Shown one piece after another: positions 21,270 through 30,229 of a DNA stretch of 64,000 bases. Below the pieces are notes generated by a model. The model searched no databases, was not told the origin of the DNA, and saw nothing but the letters and a program-made list of their open reading frames with translations. Made by a program: the position numbers and the translations under genes. This stretch comes from Emiliania huxleyi CCMP1516 (lineage: Eukaryota > Haptophyta > Isochrysidales > Noelaerhabdaceae), in NCBI RefSeq assembly GCF_000372725.1, contig NW_005199443.1, forward strand, positions 57,121 to 121,120. Direction: 5' to 3'. Every line of letters starts with the position of its first letter. The stretch's first letter is position 1.

Positions 21270-21914
21270 ATGGACAGTCTCTACAATAAGCCGCCTACTG
21301 CAACAGCGGCGGCACCACCGCCGTCACCGACCTCACCACCGACACCACCCTCGCCATCCTCTCCCAAACCACCAAAGGTGGTGCGCCAATTTGCGTCTGA
21401 CGACGTGCCACAATCTGCGCTTCCGTTCGACGCTCTGAACGCTCGGGCGGCGCTCCTCTCACAGGCAGCAGCGCTCTCACAGCCGCCTACCCCGCCCACC
21501 GCCGACCCCACCAAGATCGACCTGACGAACGTCCCGGAAAAGGCCTCTGTTGCGGCAGCAGTGGCATCACTGTGGCGGACGTTGACCGATATCGTCGCTC
21601 CCGCTCCGCCCCCCACACCGCCGCCGCCAAAAGGACGGAAGGGGGGTGGCGGAGTCAAGAAGCGGGCGGTCAAGTCGCGTCTTCGCACGGCGATGGAGAG
21701 GGTCAGCCCGTCGACTGTATTGACCTCCTTCAAGCGCTTCTCTACGCCCGAGCTCGAAGATCGCACCTTACGGAACAACGTCCAACATCATGGCTATTAC
21801 CGCGCTTGGGGTTTCCCAACTCAGAGTCAGGACCTACAACACGAAAATTGCCGCAATCTACGGAGAATTCCGACGCGAGGTGCTGCGACCGTTCGCCAGG
21901 GACCGTGTCGGTGA
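21270..21914 (+). CDS. Hypothetical Pro-rich protein
   Basis: ATG at 21270 gives about 214 residues: an N-terminal Pro/Ser/Thr-rich segment, an Ala-rich helix (KASVAAAVASLWRTLTDIV), a basic patch (KGRKGGGGVKKRAVKSR) and a low-complexity C-terminus. A second open frame overlaps downstream (21790-22005, MAITALGVSQLRVRTYNTK). This may be the true 3' continuation after a short intron or frameshift. No family was recognised. Confidence 0.35.
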   Translation: MDSLYNKPPTATAAAPPPSPTSPPTPPSPSSPKPPKVVRQFASDDVPQSALPFDALNARAALLSQAAALSQPPTPPTADPTKIDLTNVPEKASVAAAVASLWRTLTDIVAPAPPPTPPPPKGRKGGGGVKKRAVKSRLRTAMERVSPSTVLTSFKRFSTPELEDRTLRNNVQHHGYYRAWGFPTQSQDLQHENCRNLRRIPTRGAATVRQGPCR

Positions 21915-22289
21915 GCTCGCTCCGCGGCAGGAAAGAGGTCGGCGCGACATCTACGGGACCGGAATGAACCGGACTGTGCACTTTTACCCCGATTTCCAAG
22001 TCTAAAAATACGCCTACCAGCCGCCCAGGTTTGGCCAGACAAAAGGCGAGAATGATCGCCTGCGTCGTGCTGCGGATGGCCGGCAAGATCAGCACCGCCG
22101 CCGCAAATGCATGTCGACCATTGCATTCGTTACCGCCGGGTTTCGCTGAGACCTGCGACTGCCAGGCAAAGCGGAGCATGATTAAGGCAGCAGTCGAAAA
22201 CCTCGATGTGAGGGTGAGGGGGCTCGAGATCGAGGAGGCACAGGGCGAGTGACGAAGTCAGTTTCCAGACGGTTTGTGGTGTGTGTGTG

Positions 22290-22299
22290 TTTATAAAAT
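22290..22299 (+). promoter_or_regulatory. Possible TATA-like element
   Basis: TTTATAAAAT lies about 45 bases before the ATG of the FkbM-like gene in otherwise GC-rich sequence. It is a motif match only. Confidence 0.25.
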
Positions 22300-22343
22300 G
22301 AACGGCGTGTTTAGTGTGGAGGCAGGGCGGCGCGCAGAGGCAC

Positions 22344-23273
22344 ATGGACGCATGGGTGGCAGGCGCGGCGCGCGCCGTGCGGAGCGGCGCGCCGAGGTGG
22401 TGCCATCAGCTCATCGAAGCGCAGGAGAATGGGCGCTGCATCTCTCCGTTCACAAACATCCCTGCGTCGCTCCGAGTGCCGCTGCACCTGCACCGCGACG
22501 CGTACCTCGCCGAGGTGCAGCGGGCCAGTGCGCCGCAGACGAATCTCACGTGGATGTCGGGCCAGGGCCAGGATTGGTGGGTCTGGTACAACCACGCGCG
22601 CTTCCTCAACCGCAACGCGACGTACGTCGACCTCGCCGCGAACGACGCGATCTGGCGCTCGAACACGTACTTCTTCGATGCGTGCCTTCACTGGCAGGGT
22701 CTCCTGATCGAGCCCAACTCGGTGCACTACGCGCGTCTCCGCCGCGAGCGAAGCGGTACGCTTGTGCCGTCATGCGTCTCCAACACGACGTCGAACGTGA
22801 GCTTCCACGAGGGGCTCGGCTGGCGCGGCGGGTCTTCCAAGATTCTGCCGGGTGCAGCGCGGCCGGAGGGCCACGGCGTGCGGACGGTGCAATGCCGCTC
22901 GCTGCAGTCCATCATTCTCGAGGGCGGCCATCGCCACATCGACTTCCTCTCGCTCGACGTCGAGGGCCACGAGGTGCAGGCGCTCTCGAGCATCGACCTG
23001 AGCAAGGTGCGCATCGACATCATCATCAGCGAGAACCCGCGCGTCGCCGAGCTCCTCCTGCGCAACGGCTACCGCCTGCAGTCGAGCGCGCACGACACCA
23101 TCTGGCTGCGCAGCCATTTCCAGCCCGCCATCACGCGGCACGGAGGCAAGGTCACCGACCGCACGTCGAGCGGTTTTGAGAAGAGGAGGTGCCGTGAGAC
23201 CGCTGGCCGTCCAAAGTACAAGCTGCGTGGGGCCAGATCAGAGCAGCTATCCAAGCGTACGGTGCTTGGATAG
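22344..23273 (+). CDS. FkbM family methyltransferase
   Basis: ATG at 22344 gives 309 residues in one exon. The SAM-binding Rossmann fold is recognisable: ATYVDLAANDAIWRSNTYFF (motif I, the E/D-L-A-A-N-D replacing the usual VDVGANxG), LLIEPN, LVPSCVSN, then HIDFLSLDVEGHEVQAL, the hallmark 'D-x-L-x-L-D-V-E-G-x-E' of FkbM proteins, and IDIIISEN. The family O-methylates sugars and other hydroxyl substrates, often in polysaccharide or glycan decoration. The acceptor here is unknown. The C-terminal 50 residues are basic and unconserved. Its place beside glycosyltransferase genes fits surface-glycan methylation, which is inference. An out-of-frame ATG at 22298 precedes it. Confidence 0.85.
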   Translation: MDAWVAGAARAVRSGAPRWCHQLIEAQENGRCISPFTNIPASLRVPLHLHRDAYLAEVQRASAPQTNLTWMSGQGQDWWVWYNHARFLNRNATYVDLAANDAIWRSNTYFFDACLHWQGLLIEPNSVHYARLRRERSGTLVPSCVSNTTSNVSFHEGLGWRGGSSKILPGAARPEGHGVRTVQCRSLQSIILEGGHRHIDFLSLDVEGHEVQALSSIDLSKVRIDIIISENPRVAELLLRNGYRLQSSAHDTIWLRSHFQPAITRHGGKVTDRTSSGFEKRRCRETAGRPKYKLRGARSEQLSKRTVLG

Positions 23274-23641
23274 CTGCGCGGGAGGCCCGAGCGCGTCCTT
23301 TGTGGAGTCTACGGAGTCTACTTCCGAGCGGTATGGAACAGGCATTGAGGATAGAGCAAAGAGCAGAGAGCAGAGTCGTGTCAGTTAGAGTAATAATATA
23401 AGAGACATAATTGCCGATGTATCGGGACTATCGGGAATTGGGAGGTAGACAGACGAGGACGCGGCCCAGGCGGCCCAGGCGGCCCAGGCGGCCCATGTCC
23501 CCAGTTAGTGTTGGGATTCGTGCTGCTGTGATGAATGTGTGATGTAGGTAAGGTAAAATCTCTAAAATCTCTACAAGACATACCCGCGTGAGAGACACAT
23601 GTCATGCCGATAGAAGACCTTCCCTCTGGGTACGGGGCGCA
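23274..23641. other. Intergenic region with short tandem repeat
   Basis: It contains four copies of a 9-base GGCCCAGGC-type unit around 23463-23498. A short TAGGTAAGGTAAAATCT stretch (about 23545) resembles the tail of the introner-like repeat. No gene was seen. Confidence 0.45.
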
Positions 23642-25310
23642 CTATCCGTGGCGATGGCGATGAGTGATGCTGAGTGGTCTGACCTCATGCCGTATGCGCC
23701 GTCCGCTCCACGCGGCGCGCGTTTCAGGCACAGCCACTGCCCGCAGGACAGTCTCCGCCGCGTAGTCCAGCACGTGCACGGCGTGGTAGTCGTAGTCGTA
23801 CAGCATTGCCCCCGGCCGCGCACCCCCCCAAACGATACAAGCGGCGAACGAGGCGGCGTCGGCGATTCGAGCCATCTCGTCGACGAACGCCACCGTGCTC
23901 TTGCTGGCGTGCGACGACGACGCGGACTCGCCCGACGCACCTGGAGAACAAAGAGATGCTGCTCATCAACGGGCCGAGCCGCACCTCTGCCGTCGACCCG
24001 GAGGAGACGCGCCTCGAGCTGCGGGACCTCCCGACGACGGACCGACCGACGACGCGCGTGTCGACGCGTCGGATGGCACCGCGTCGACGCGGACGCGGAC
24101 GTTGCTGAGCAAGAGGCGCGGCGCCGCTCCGCTCACGTCCACATAATACACCGGCTGCTCAAAGTACGCGACCTTCGCAATCGTGGCGATGCTCTCGGCA
24201 TTCGTCGCAGACCTTGCAAACGTGCGTTGATGGAGCCGCTGCCACGGACTCGGGCACGGCGGGCACCGGCACAGCGACCGCGCCGGCGGCCCCGGCCCTT
24301 GCCTGCGCCGCCTTGACCTGCGCCCTGGCCCTCGCGCTGGCCCTTGCGCTGTCCACCGCATCGCCGATGTCTCTGCCCAGTCGGCGTGCACCGTCGCTGC
24401 CTGGATTGCAATGGTCACCCTCTTCGTGTATGGAGTCGTCACCGGCCACCCCAAGCCGTCGAGCATCCCCGAGGCCACCCTCTCGATGACGGCGCGATCG
24501 GGCGCCACAAGCGCCACCACGTTATCCTCAGCTGCCTCAGCCGCTGCCTTGACGATGGCCCTGCTCTCAGGCGTGCCGCCCGTCGTCACGATCAAAATCT
24601 GCTGAGCCACCTCGACACGCCCGCTTAAGATCGCCGCGTGCACCGCGCGCACAGCTCGCGCGGCGTGCGGGAGCATCGTGTCTACTTCGACCACGAACAC
24701 CTTGCGACCGTAAGTGGCGCCGAAGAGGCGGGTCAGTGTGCTTGCGATCGCCTCCTCTGGCGCAGCGAAGATCATGTCCCCGCCCTCGAGCATGACCTGT
24801 GATCGGTCTGAGGCGCGAATGCATGTGTCGATCAAGTGGCTCTTCCCGCACGCGGTCGGGCCAGTGACAACGATAGCGTCGTCCTGGGTAGGGGTAGCGC
24901 GCGGCGCAGGGGTAGTAGGGGGGGGGGTATGGAGGGGGGGGGGGACATCGGGTAGGTGCCACCCGGCGCAGGGGTAGGGGTGGGGGGTAGGGGTGGGGGG
25001 GGGGGGGTAGGGGTAGCGCGGGGGGCGCAGGGGTACCGCGCGCAGTGCGCGCGCAGTGCGCGCGCAGTGCGCGCGCAGCGGGTTTGATTAGAAACGCGCA
25101 GCGGAAAATCGGATTTCTTTTTTCCCTCCGTCTGTCTGGCGTCTGTCTGGCGTCAATGCCCCCCGCCTTCTTCTGGCATCCACACCATATCGCACACCAC
25201 CCACGAGAGTGCATCGGCAGTTTGCATTGCTTGCTGTGTGCCGCTGCATTCTGGTGCTCGAAGACCAGCTTGCATGCAGCACAAGCAAACGGCCCATCGT
25301 TGCCGTTCAT
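23642..25310 (-). CDS. P-loop NTPase (AAA-like) with N-terminal zinc-finger-like motif
   Basis: Multi-exon. The first exon (ATG 25310) encodes a small C2H2-like motif (CAACKLVFEHQNAAAHSKQC), then a basic stretch. The second exon starts after an AG at 24883 with DDAIVVTGPTACGKSH, a Walker A loop. It continues RASDRSQVMLEGGDMIFAA, a Walker-B-like KVFVVEVDTML and a sensor-like QILIVTTGG. A later exon around 24190-24000 carries AYFEQPVYYVDVSGAAPRLLLSN. The last exon, ending at 23642, carries FVDEMARIADAASFAACIVW and YDYDYHAVHVLDYAAETVL, a helical C-terminal domain like that of clamp-loader-type ATPases. Nucleic-acid or remodelling function is inference. The large intron (about 24884-25080) is low-complexity G/T-rich, with (CGCGCAGTG)n repeats. 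Confidence 0.5.
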
Positions 25311-25820
25311 CGCGCTGCGGCCAGTCTCAGCACCGCCCAGCGAGCGCGTGGGCGTGTGCCGTGTGGCTGGCGTGACAACTCTGGAGACTCTGGTAGCGCT
25401 CCTTCAAAGAATTCGCGGATCGCGCCAGCCACTCGCCCGCATCTAACGGAGCGTGTCAACACCTCCCGAGTGGCGGTGTTAACACGTTTGAACACCTCTA
25501 CGGCTGTGGTGTTACCCGTTAATTGTTAACGTTAATCCACCAGCCCTGGAGTGAATTGGAACTGCCTAGATAGTAAAATCGCAACCTGTTACACGCCTTA
25601 CCCAAGAGCGCCAACCACTCTTTGGAGCGCCGCCACCAGGGTATGTTGAATGTTCGCACCCTCCCCCCGCGGTCGAGGTCATGATGTTAGAGTCGAGAGT
25701 GGACAGAAGGGCTGAGCCGTCTGCCACGCACCCCCGACTGCGAGAGCTGGTGTGCGCTCCCGCCCCGCGACCCGGACCCACTCCCAGTCACAGATCTAAC
25801 GTGGCCGCTCGGACCGACCT
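25311..25820. other. Intergenic region
   Basis: No gene was recognised. A cluster of related GGTGTTAACAC-type sequence (25465-25530) forms short imperfect inverted repeats of about 12 bases. Confidence 0.35.
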
Positions 25821-27282
25821 CTACGGGGGCGGGCTTCTTGGTGAGTCAGGCGGGTGCCCGTCGAGACTCCTGCCCTCCTCCCACGCCTTTGCCCGCGCCG
25901 CCGCCTGCGCCGCCGTGATCTGCAGGTAGTTGTACACCACGAAGAAGATGAGCGTGATCACGTAGCCGCACGCCTGCGTATGTGTGTAGGAAGGTGAAGA
26001 ACAGCCAGGCTCGGACTGGACACCAGCGCGGTATGGGTGGACGCGAGACAGATGATGACGGCACGCTCGAGCGACACACAGACACAAACAAGCTCACTAG
26101 ACACGCCTGCAGCGACGGCGGATGCAGCGAGGGCGGTAGCGCGGAGGGCGGTGGCAGTGAGGGCGGAGGCGGCGAGGGCGGCAGCGAGGGCGGAGGTGTA
26201 GAGCGCAGGGGGCGTGGGGCCGTCACAGCCTCGCTGGGGGAAGGGAGACGGGGCGTATCTCACGGACCCTCTAGCGCGCCGGGGAGCTCTCGGGGACTCT
26301 CGGAGATTCGCGCCTGGATCGGGCTGATGACCTCGCCGAAGAGCACGACGCCGCTCACGACGACGCCCGCGTTGCGCGAGATGGAGAGCAGCTTCAGCAT
26401 CACCACGTTTGTGCGCTGGATGACCAGGAAAGAGGAGAGGTTGATCAGGCACCCCAGCAGGCAGGTCAGGCCGATGCCGACCCAGAAGGGCTCGATGGGC
26501 GGGTTGCGGATGTCCCCGGGCTTGAAGCGGGGCAGCTCGATGGTGGCGGCGGCGGCCGCGGTGAAGACGAACGTGGCGGGCGAGATGTACAGCAGCGCCT
26601 CCACCACGTGCATCTTGTATTGGCCGAGCAGCTTTTGGGTCAGGATCAGGCGCGTTGCCTCAAAGTACATCGACGAGAAGAAGATGAGAAGGCCGACGGG
26701 AGACGCGTGCACCTCGCCCGCAGAGGCGATGGTCGTGCCGACGCAGCTGGCGAGGACCGCAAGGACGGGCTTACGCTCCGGGTACCCGATCCCGAAGAAG
26801 CCCTGCATCATCATCGTCACGAGCGGCGCGTACCCCTTGAGGATCTCGATAAAGGAGACGGAAAGGTAGAGGTACGCGCTGTTGCCGGCGCAGAGGCAGG
26901 TGGCGGCGGCGAAGCCGACGACGACTGACGCGCGTATAAGCGTGCCGTCGAACTCTCTCCTCGGCATCTCCCACTCGATGCAGCGCATGCGGGAGAGCAG
27001 CGCGGCGGCGACCGCAAAGACGACGGTGGCGGCCTGCGTGAGGCTAGTGAGCACGATGGGGTATGGGAATCCGGAGGTGAGGAGGTACTTGTTGTTCAGG
27101 ATCAGCAGCGGCCCGACCAGCGTGTACAGCACGCACACACCCACGGTGATGGTGATGTCGACCACGCTGCCACAGCGCCAGCTCTGCTCCTGCGCCATCG
27201 AAGCTGGCGGGACGCTGACATCCTCGCCGCTTGCGTCGGCCTTGCGCAGTGGCTGCACCTCCTCCATGTGGCTATTGCGCAT
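25821..27282 (-). CDS. Triose-phosphate/nucleotide-sugar transporter (SLC35/TPT, DMT superfamily)
   Basis: Two exons, 27282-26314 and 25973-25821, joined by a 340-bp GC-AG intron, give 373 residues. About ten hydrophobic helices are visible after a 35-residue cytosolic N-terminus. Characteristic motifs are LLILNNKYLL in helix 2, AGNSAYLYLSVSFIEILKGYAPL (helices 4-5), and VVMLKLLSISRNAGVVVSGVVLFGEVISP near the end, which is the TPT-family KxxxxxR-type signature. Exon 2 supplies the last helix (YVITLIFFVVYNYLQI) and a charged tail. The predicted role is exchange of phosphorylated or nucleotide sugars across Golgi, ER or plastid membrane. There is no plastid leader, so an endomembrane location is more likely. 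The substrate cannot be read from sequence. Confidence 0.88.
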
Positions 27283-27381
27283 GCGTGCGCCACCTCCACC
27301 ATGTGGGCGCTTGCGGGCTTCCTAAGTTCGAGCTCTCAAAAACAAAGTTCTTGCACTCCGGATGGCGGCGTGCCGTCGTGT

Positions 27382-27578
27382 TCTCGAGGTTCTCGAGGTG
27401 GATATCCTTTGGCCGCGTTGGGTAGCGAGGATTGGTGTAACCCGAGCCACGGAGGCGTGTTTTCTGACGGCCGACCGTCAGTGCACGGAGTTACCCCTTC
27501 TTTCTCCGACTGTGCCCCGGCTAGTTCCCGAGGGAGGTCGTCGGGTGTGACCCCTGCGTCCCCCGAGACCTAGCGCGT
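27382..27578 (+). repeat. Dispersed repeat family R1, copy 1
   Basis: About 190-bp element with two more copies in this window, at 53239-53426 and 60930-61096 (both on the minus strand). It begins with doubled TTCTCGAGG and contains GGATATCCTTTGGCCGCG and GGCCGACCGTCAGTGCACGG. It ends near GAGACCTAG. An 8-bp direct repeat CGTCGTGT flanks this copy (27374-27381 and 27579-27586), consistent with a target-site duplication. TGGCCGCGTTGG resembles a pol III A box, but no B box was found. Confidence 0.75.
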
Positions 27579-27580
27579 CG

Positions 27581-27582
<2 letters not shown>

Positions 27583-27611
<29 letters not shown>
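27583..27611 (+). repeat. (GT)n microsatellite
   Basis: Uninterrupted GT dinucleotide run right after the R1 element. Confidence 0.9.
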
Positions 27612-27757
27612 GTGGAGGTGGAGACTGGAGGCAGTGGTGGACCTATATTTGATGGTGAGAACGAGGACTGTGCGGACTGGGGGTTCAACCGGGAGGCAAA
27701 GGGTTCAACTTGGCGACGGTGGATTGTGCTTTGTGGGCCGTCGCGGGCACTGCATGC

Positions 27758-28333
27758 ATGCATGCATCGCCGGAGGCGAGGCAGGCAGATCCGGATGGTT
27801 TCACCCGGTGGGAGGCACGGCGGCAGGCGGACCATATGAAAGAGATCGGCGAGCTTTTCACGAAGCTTGACAAGGATGGCAGCGGCTCTCTGACTAAGGA
27901 TGAGCTCAAGGACGTCGTGCAACGGTACACGTCCAAAGCGTTTAACGAAAAGGAATTCTTTGCGTGGTACGATGTCAGGGGCGAACCAGACCGTAAGATC
28001 GGCCTGACCGAGTTCTCCTGGTACCTCGCAGACCTCGCCTTTGCGTTCGAGGACCCCAAGAAGGCAATCTCTGCTGTCATCCAGGAGGTCGATGAGAAGA
28101 ACACGGAGGCGCTTCAACACGAGGTGGCGGCTGATGGCCCCGAGGCGGCTGATGAAGAGCCCGCTGCGGCTACGGAATCGACAGAAGTGGGAGAGGCCGC
28201 CCCGCCCGAAGCGGCAGTAGAGGAGGCCGAGGCCGCGACGGAGGCTGCCGCGGAACCAGAACCGGAGGCGCCAGCGGACGATGTGGCGCCAGCTGCTTCA
28301 GAGGAAGCCGCGGATGCCGAGCCGGCCTCGTAG
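27758..28333 (+). CDS. EF-hand calcium-binding protein with acidic Ala/Glu tail
   Basis: First ATG at 27758 gives 191 residues; the frame is open upstream to 27710. A canonical EF-hand loop, DKDGSGSLTKDE, lies at about residues 37-48, preceded by the helix EIGELFTKL. A second, degenerate loop (DVRGEPDRKIGL) follows about 30 residues later and probably does not bind calcium. The C-terminal 75 residues are almost only Ala, Glu, Pro and Asp. It is probably a calcium sensor or a structural calcium-binding protein; the location is unclear, as no signal peptide is visible. A short intron near 27790-27830 before AG/GCGGACC cannot be excluded. Confidence 0.8.
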   Translation: MHASPEARQADPDGFTRWEARRQADHMKEIGELFTKLDKDGSGSLTKDELKDVVQRYTSKAFNEKEFFAWYDVRGEPDRKIGLTEFSWYLADLAFAFEDPKKAISAVIQEVDEKNTEALQHEVAADGPEAADEEPAAATESTEVGEAAPPEAAVEEAEAATEAAAEPEPEAPADDVAPAASEEAADAEPAS

Positions 28334-28680
28334 AATAGAGCCTGGCAGGAGATGAAGAGGATAGGCACGACGGGCCTGTTGGTGCATGAGTTTTGCGAGG
28401 CGGCAGGGCCCCTTCCCGCACGTCCAAGGGATCCGCAAGAGGTGCTGGAGCTCCGGAGGACGGGACCTGGAGGTGCGAGGACGGGGCCACGGGACACACG
28501 ACACAGGACAGTGTGAAGAGTTCCGTTGGCGATTAGTTGTAAAATCGGCGCGCCTAAAGAAGACCAGTCGCCCCCACAGCGCACAGGCGCCTGCCTCGTT
28601 TTCTTTCTGGCATTGTGCGCTCTCACGCCTCAGAGTCGAGCTCACATGTACGGCTCCACAGTTCTCACAGAGTTGTCTTA
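28334..28680. other. Intergenic region
   Basis: 3' flank of the EF-hand gene. No gene was seen. Confidence 0.4.
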
Positions 28681-28770
28681 ATATAAATAAATAAAAACGG
28701 ACACCTCGCTACTGTGAGAGGGGTAAAAAGGAACAGGTCCCCGCCCTTGGGGCCTTGTGATCTTCGTGCA
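28681..28770 (+). repeat. Dispersed repeat family R2, copy 1
   Basis: AAATAAATAAAAACGGACAC followed by about 60 bases ending CCCCGCCCTTG. It is about 90% identical to 37688-37775 in the same orientation. Confidence 0.75.
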
Positions 28771-28858
28771 GCGGTTTTGTCTCTGCTCTGTCGTCTGTGC
28801 TCTCTCATGTCTGTGAACGGAACAACCTTAATTTAACACAGCAAGAAAAGACATGCAC

Positions 28859-30028
28859 TCACAATAGAGTGCTAGAGCGCGGCTGCCCGGCGCGGCCGCC
28901 CGCCTTGCCGCCGCCGCGCGGCACGGGCAGCGCGACGCAGCGGTCGACGCGGCGAGTGGTGGGGTGGCCGTAGAAGCGGCGCGGCGGCGCGGCGGGCGGC
29001 GGCGTGCCCGCCGCCTCCGCCTCGAGGATTGGCGCGAGCCACTGCGGCGGCGGCTGACGGGTGGCCTCGCGCACGAGCCGGTACACGGCGGCGTCGTCCT
29101 CGGCGAGCCGCTTGCTGATGGGGGAGCCGCCGCGCAGCAGCCGCTCGAGCACCAGCCGCGCGGCCTTCCACGCCCACGGGGTGGCGTAGTAGAGCGCCGT
29201 GTCGAGCAGCCGCTTCGGCGAGAAGCGCTTCGCCGGGAAGGACGCCAGGTCGAGCGTGATGCGCACGTCGAGCCGCGTGCGCGCGCCGCCCTCGTTCCGC
29301 GGCGGCAGCGGCGTGAAGCGGCACTCGGCGCCCCCGAACGGCAGCTTGCGCACCTTGCGCGCCCAGGCGGGCAGCGCCGCGCCCGTGTCGGCGTGCTCCG
29401 ACGCCGCGCGTGCGTACAGGCAGCCCTCGGCGGCGTCGGCGAATCGGTCCTCGACAACGACCGAGTAGTGGAGCAGCAGCGACGGCAGCGGCGGCATGCG
29501 CAGCCGGCAGAGCGCCTTGGCCGAGAGCACGCCGTCGGCGCCTCCCCTCGTCTGCAGGTCGAGGAAGCCGCCCTCTGCGGCGAGCGGGTTCCAGGACGGC
29601 AGCAGGTCCGCCTCTGCGAAGAGCGCAAAGACCTCGGCCGCGCCGTGAGGCGCCTCGGCGACCAGCCGGATCTCGTACTCGCAAGAGTCGGCGGCGGCGC
29701 GGCCAGCCTCGCCCGGCCGCTCCCGCACTACGCGCGTGTAGACCTGGAGGTGCGCATCAGTGCCGGCGTCGCACTCCCGCGAGAGAGCCCACCCGTGCGC
29801 CTCCGCCTCGGCGCGAGCCGCGTGCACGGCCGCCTCGTCGAGCGCGGCGACGGCGGCCGAGGCGGCGGTGCTCGGCCGGCGGCGGCGGAGCAGCAGCAGC
29901 AGCAGCAGGCCAAGCAGCAGCGTCGGCAGCGCCGCGGCGAAGAGGGCGGGAAGAGGCGGCGAGGAGGGCGGCGCCGGCGGGAGCTCGCGCGAGGGCCGCC
30001 AGGGCCGCCAGAATCGCGAGCGCAGCAT
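28859..30028 (-). CDS. START-like lipid-binding protein with N-terminal membrane anchor
   Basis: ATG at 30028 gives 389 residues in one exon. Residues 20-45 are a single strongly hydrophobic helix (LFAAALPTLLLGLLLLLLL) followed by RRRR, so the protein is a membrane-anchored type. The remainder fits a START/SRPBCC fold: ARAEAEAHGWALSRECDAGT, DSCEYEIRLVAEAPHGAAEVFALFAEADLLPSWNPL (the helix and loop at the cavity mouth), LHYSVVVEDRFAD, and RLDVRITLDLASFPAKRFSPKRLL. A long Ala/Pro-rich tail follows. The predicted role is binding or transfer of a sterol or phospholipid at a membrane contact; the ligand is unknown. The upstream neighbour on the plus strand is the TKL kinase, about 200 bp away and divergent. 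Confidence 0.7.
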   Translation of the reverse strand: MLRSRFWRPWRPSRELPPAPPSSPPLPALFAAALPTLLLGLLLLLLLRRRRPSTAASAAVAALDEAAVHAARAEAEAHGWALSRECDAGTDAHLQVYTRVVRERPGEAGRAAADSCEYEIRLVAEAPHGAAEVFALFAEADLLPSWNPLAAEGGFLDLQTRGGADGVLSAKALCRLRMPPLPSLLLHYSVVVEDRFADAAEGCLYARAASEHADTGAALPAWARKVRKLPFGGAECRFTPLPPRNEGGARTRLDVRITLDLASFPAKRFSPKRLLDTALYYATPWAWKAARLVLERLLRGGSPISKRLAEDDAAVYRLVREATRQPPPQWLAPILEAEAAGTPPPAAPPRRFYGHPTTRRVDRCVALPVPRGGGKAGGRAGQPRSSTLL

Positions 30029-30229
30029 GTCCCGTGAACCCAGGGCCTCCAGGGCTCGCACCTCAACCTCTCACGACCGGCATAGCATGTGAAAATAGAG
30101 AAAAACGGATGCGCCAAAAAGAGGGCTACACACGGCCCTCTACGCTGGGCGCAGAACATTTTTTTGCCCGCTGTGTTGGTCCGTGCCCGACAGTCCGAGC
30201 CGAGAGTATATTGACGAGGCCGCACATTA

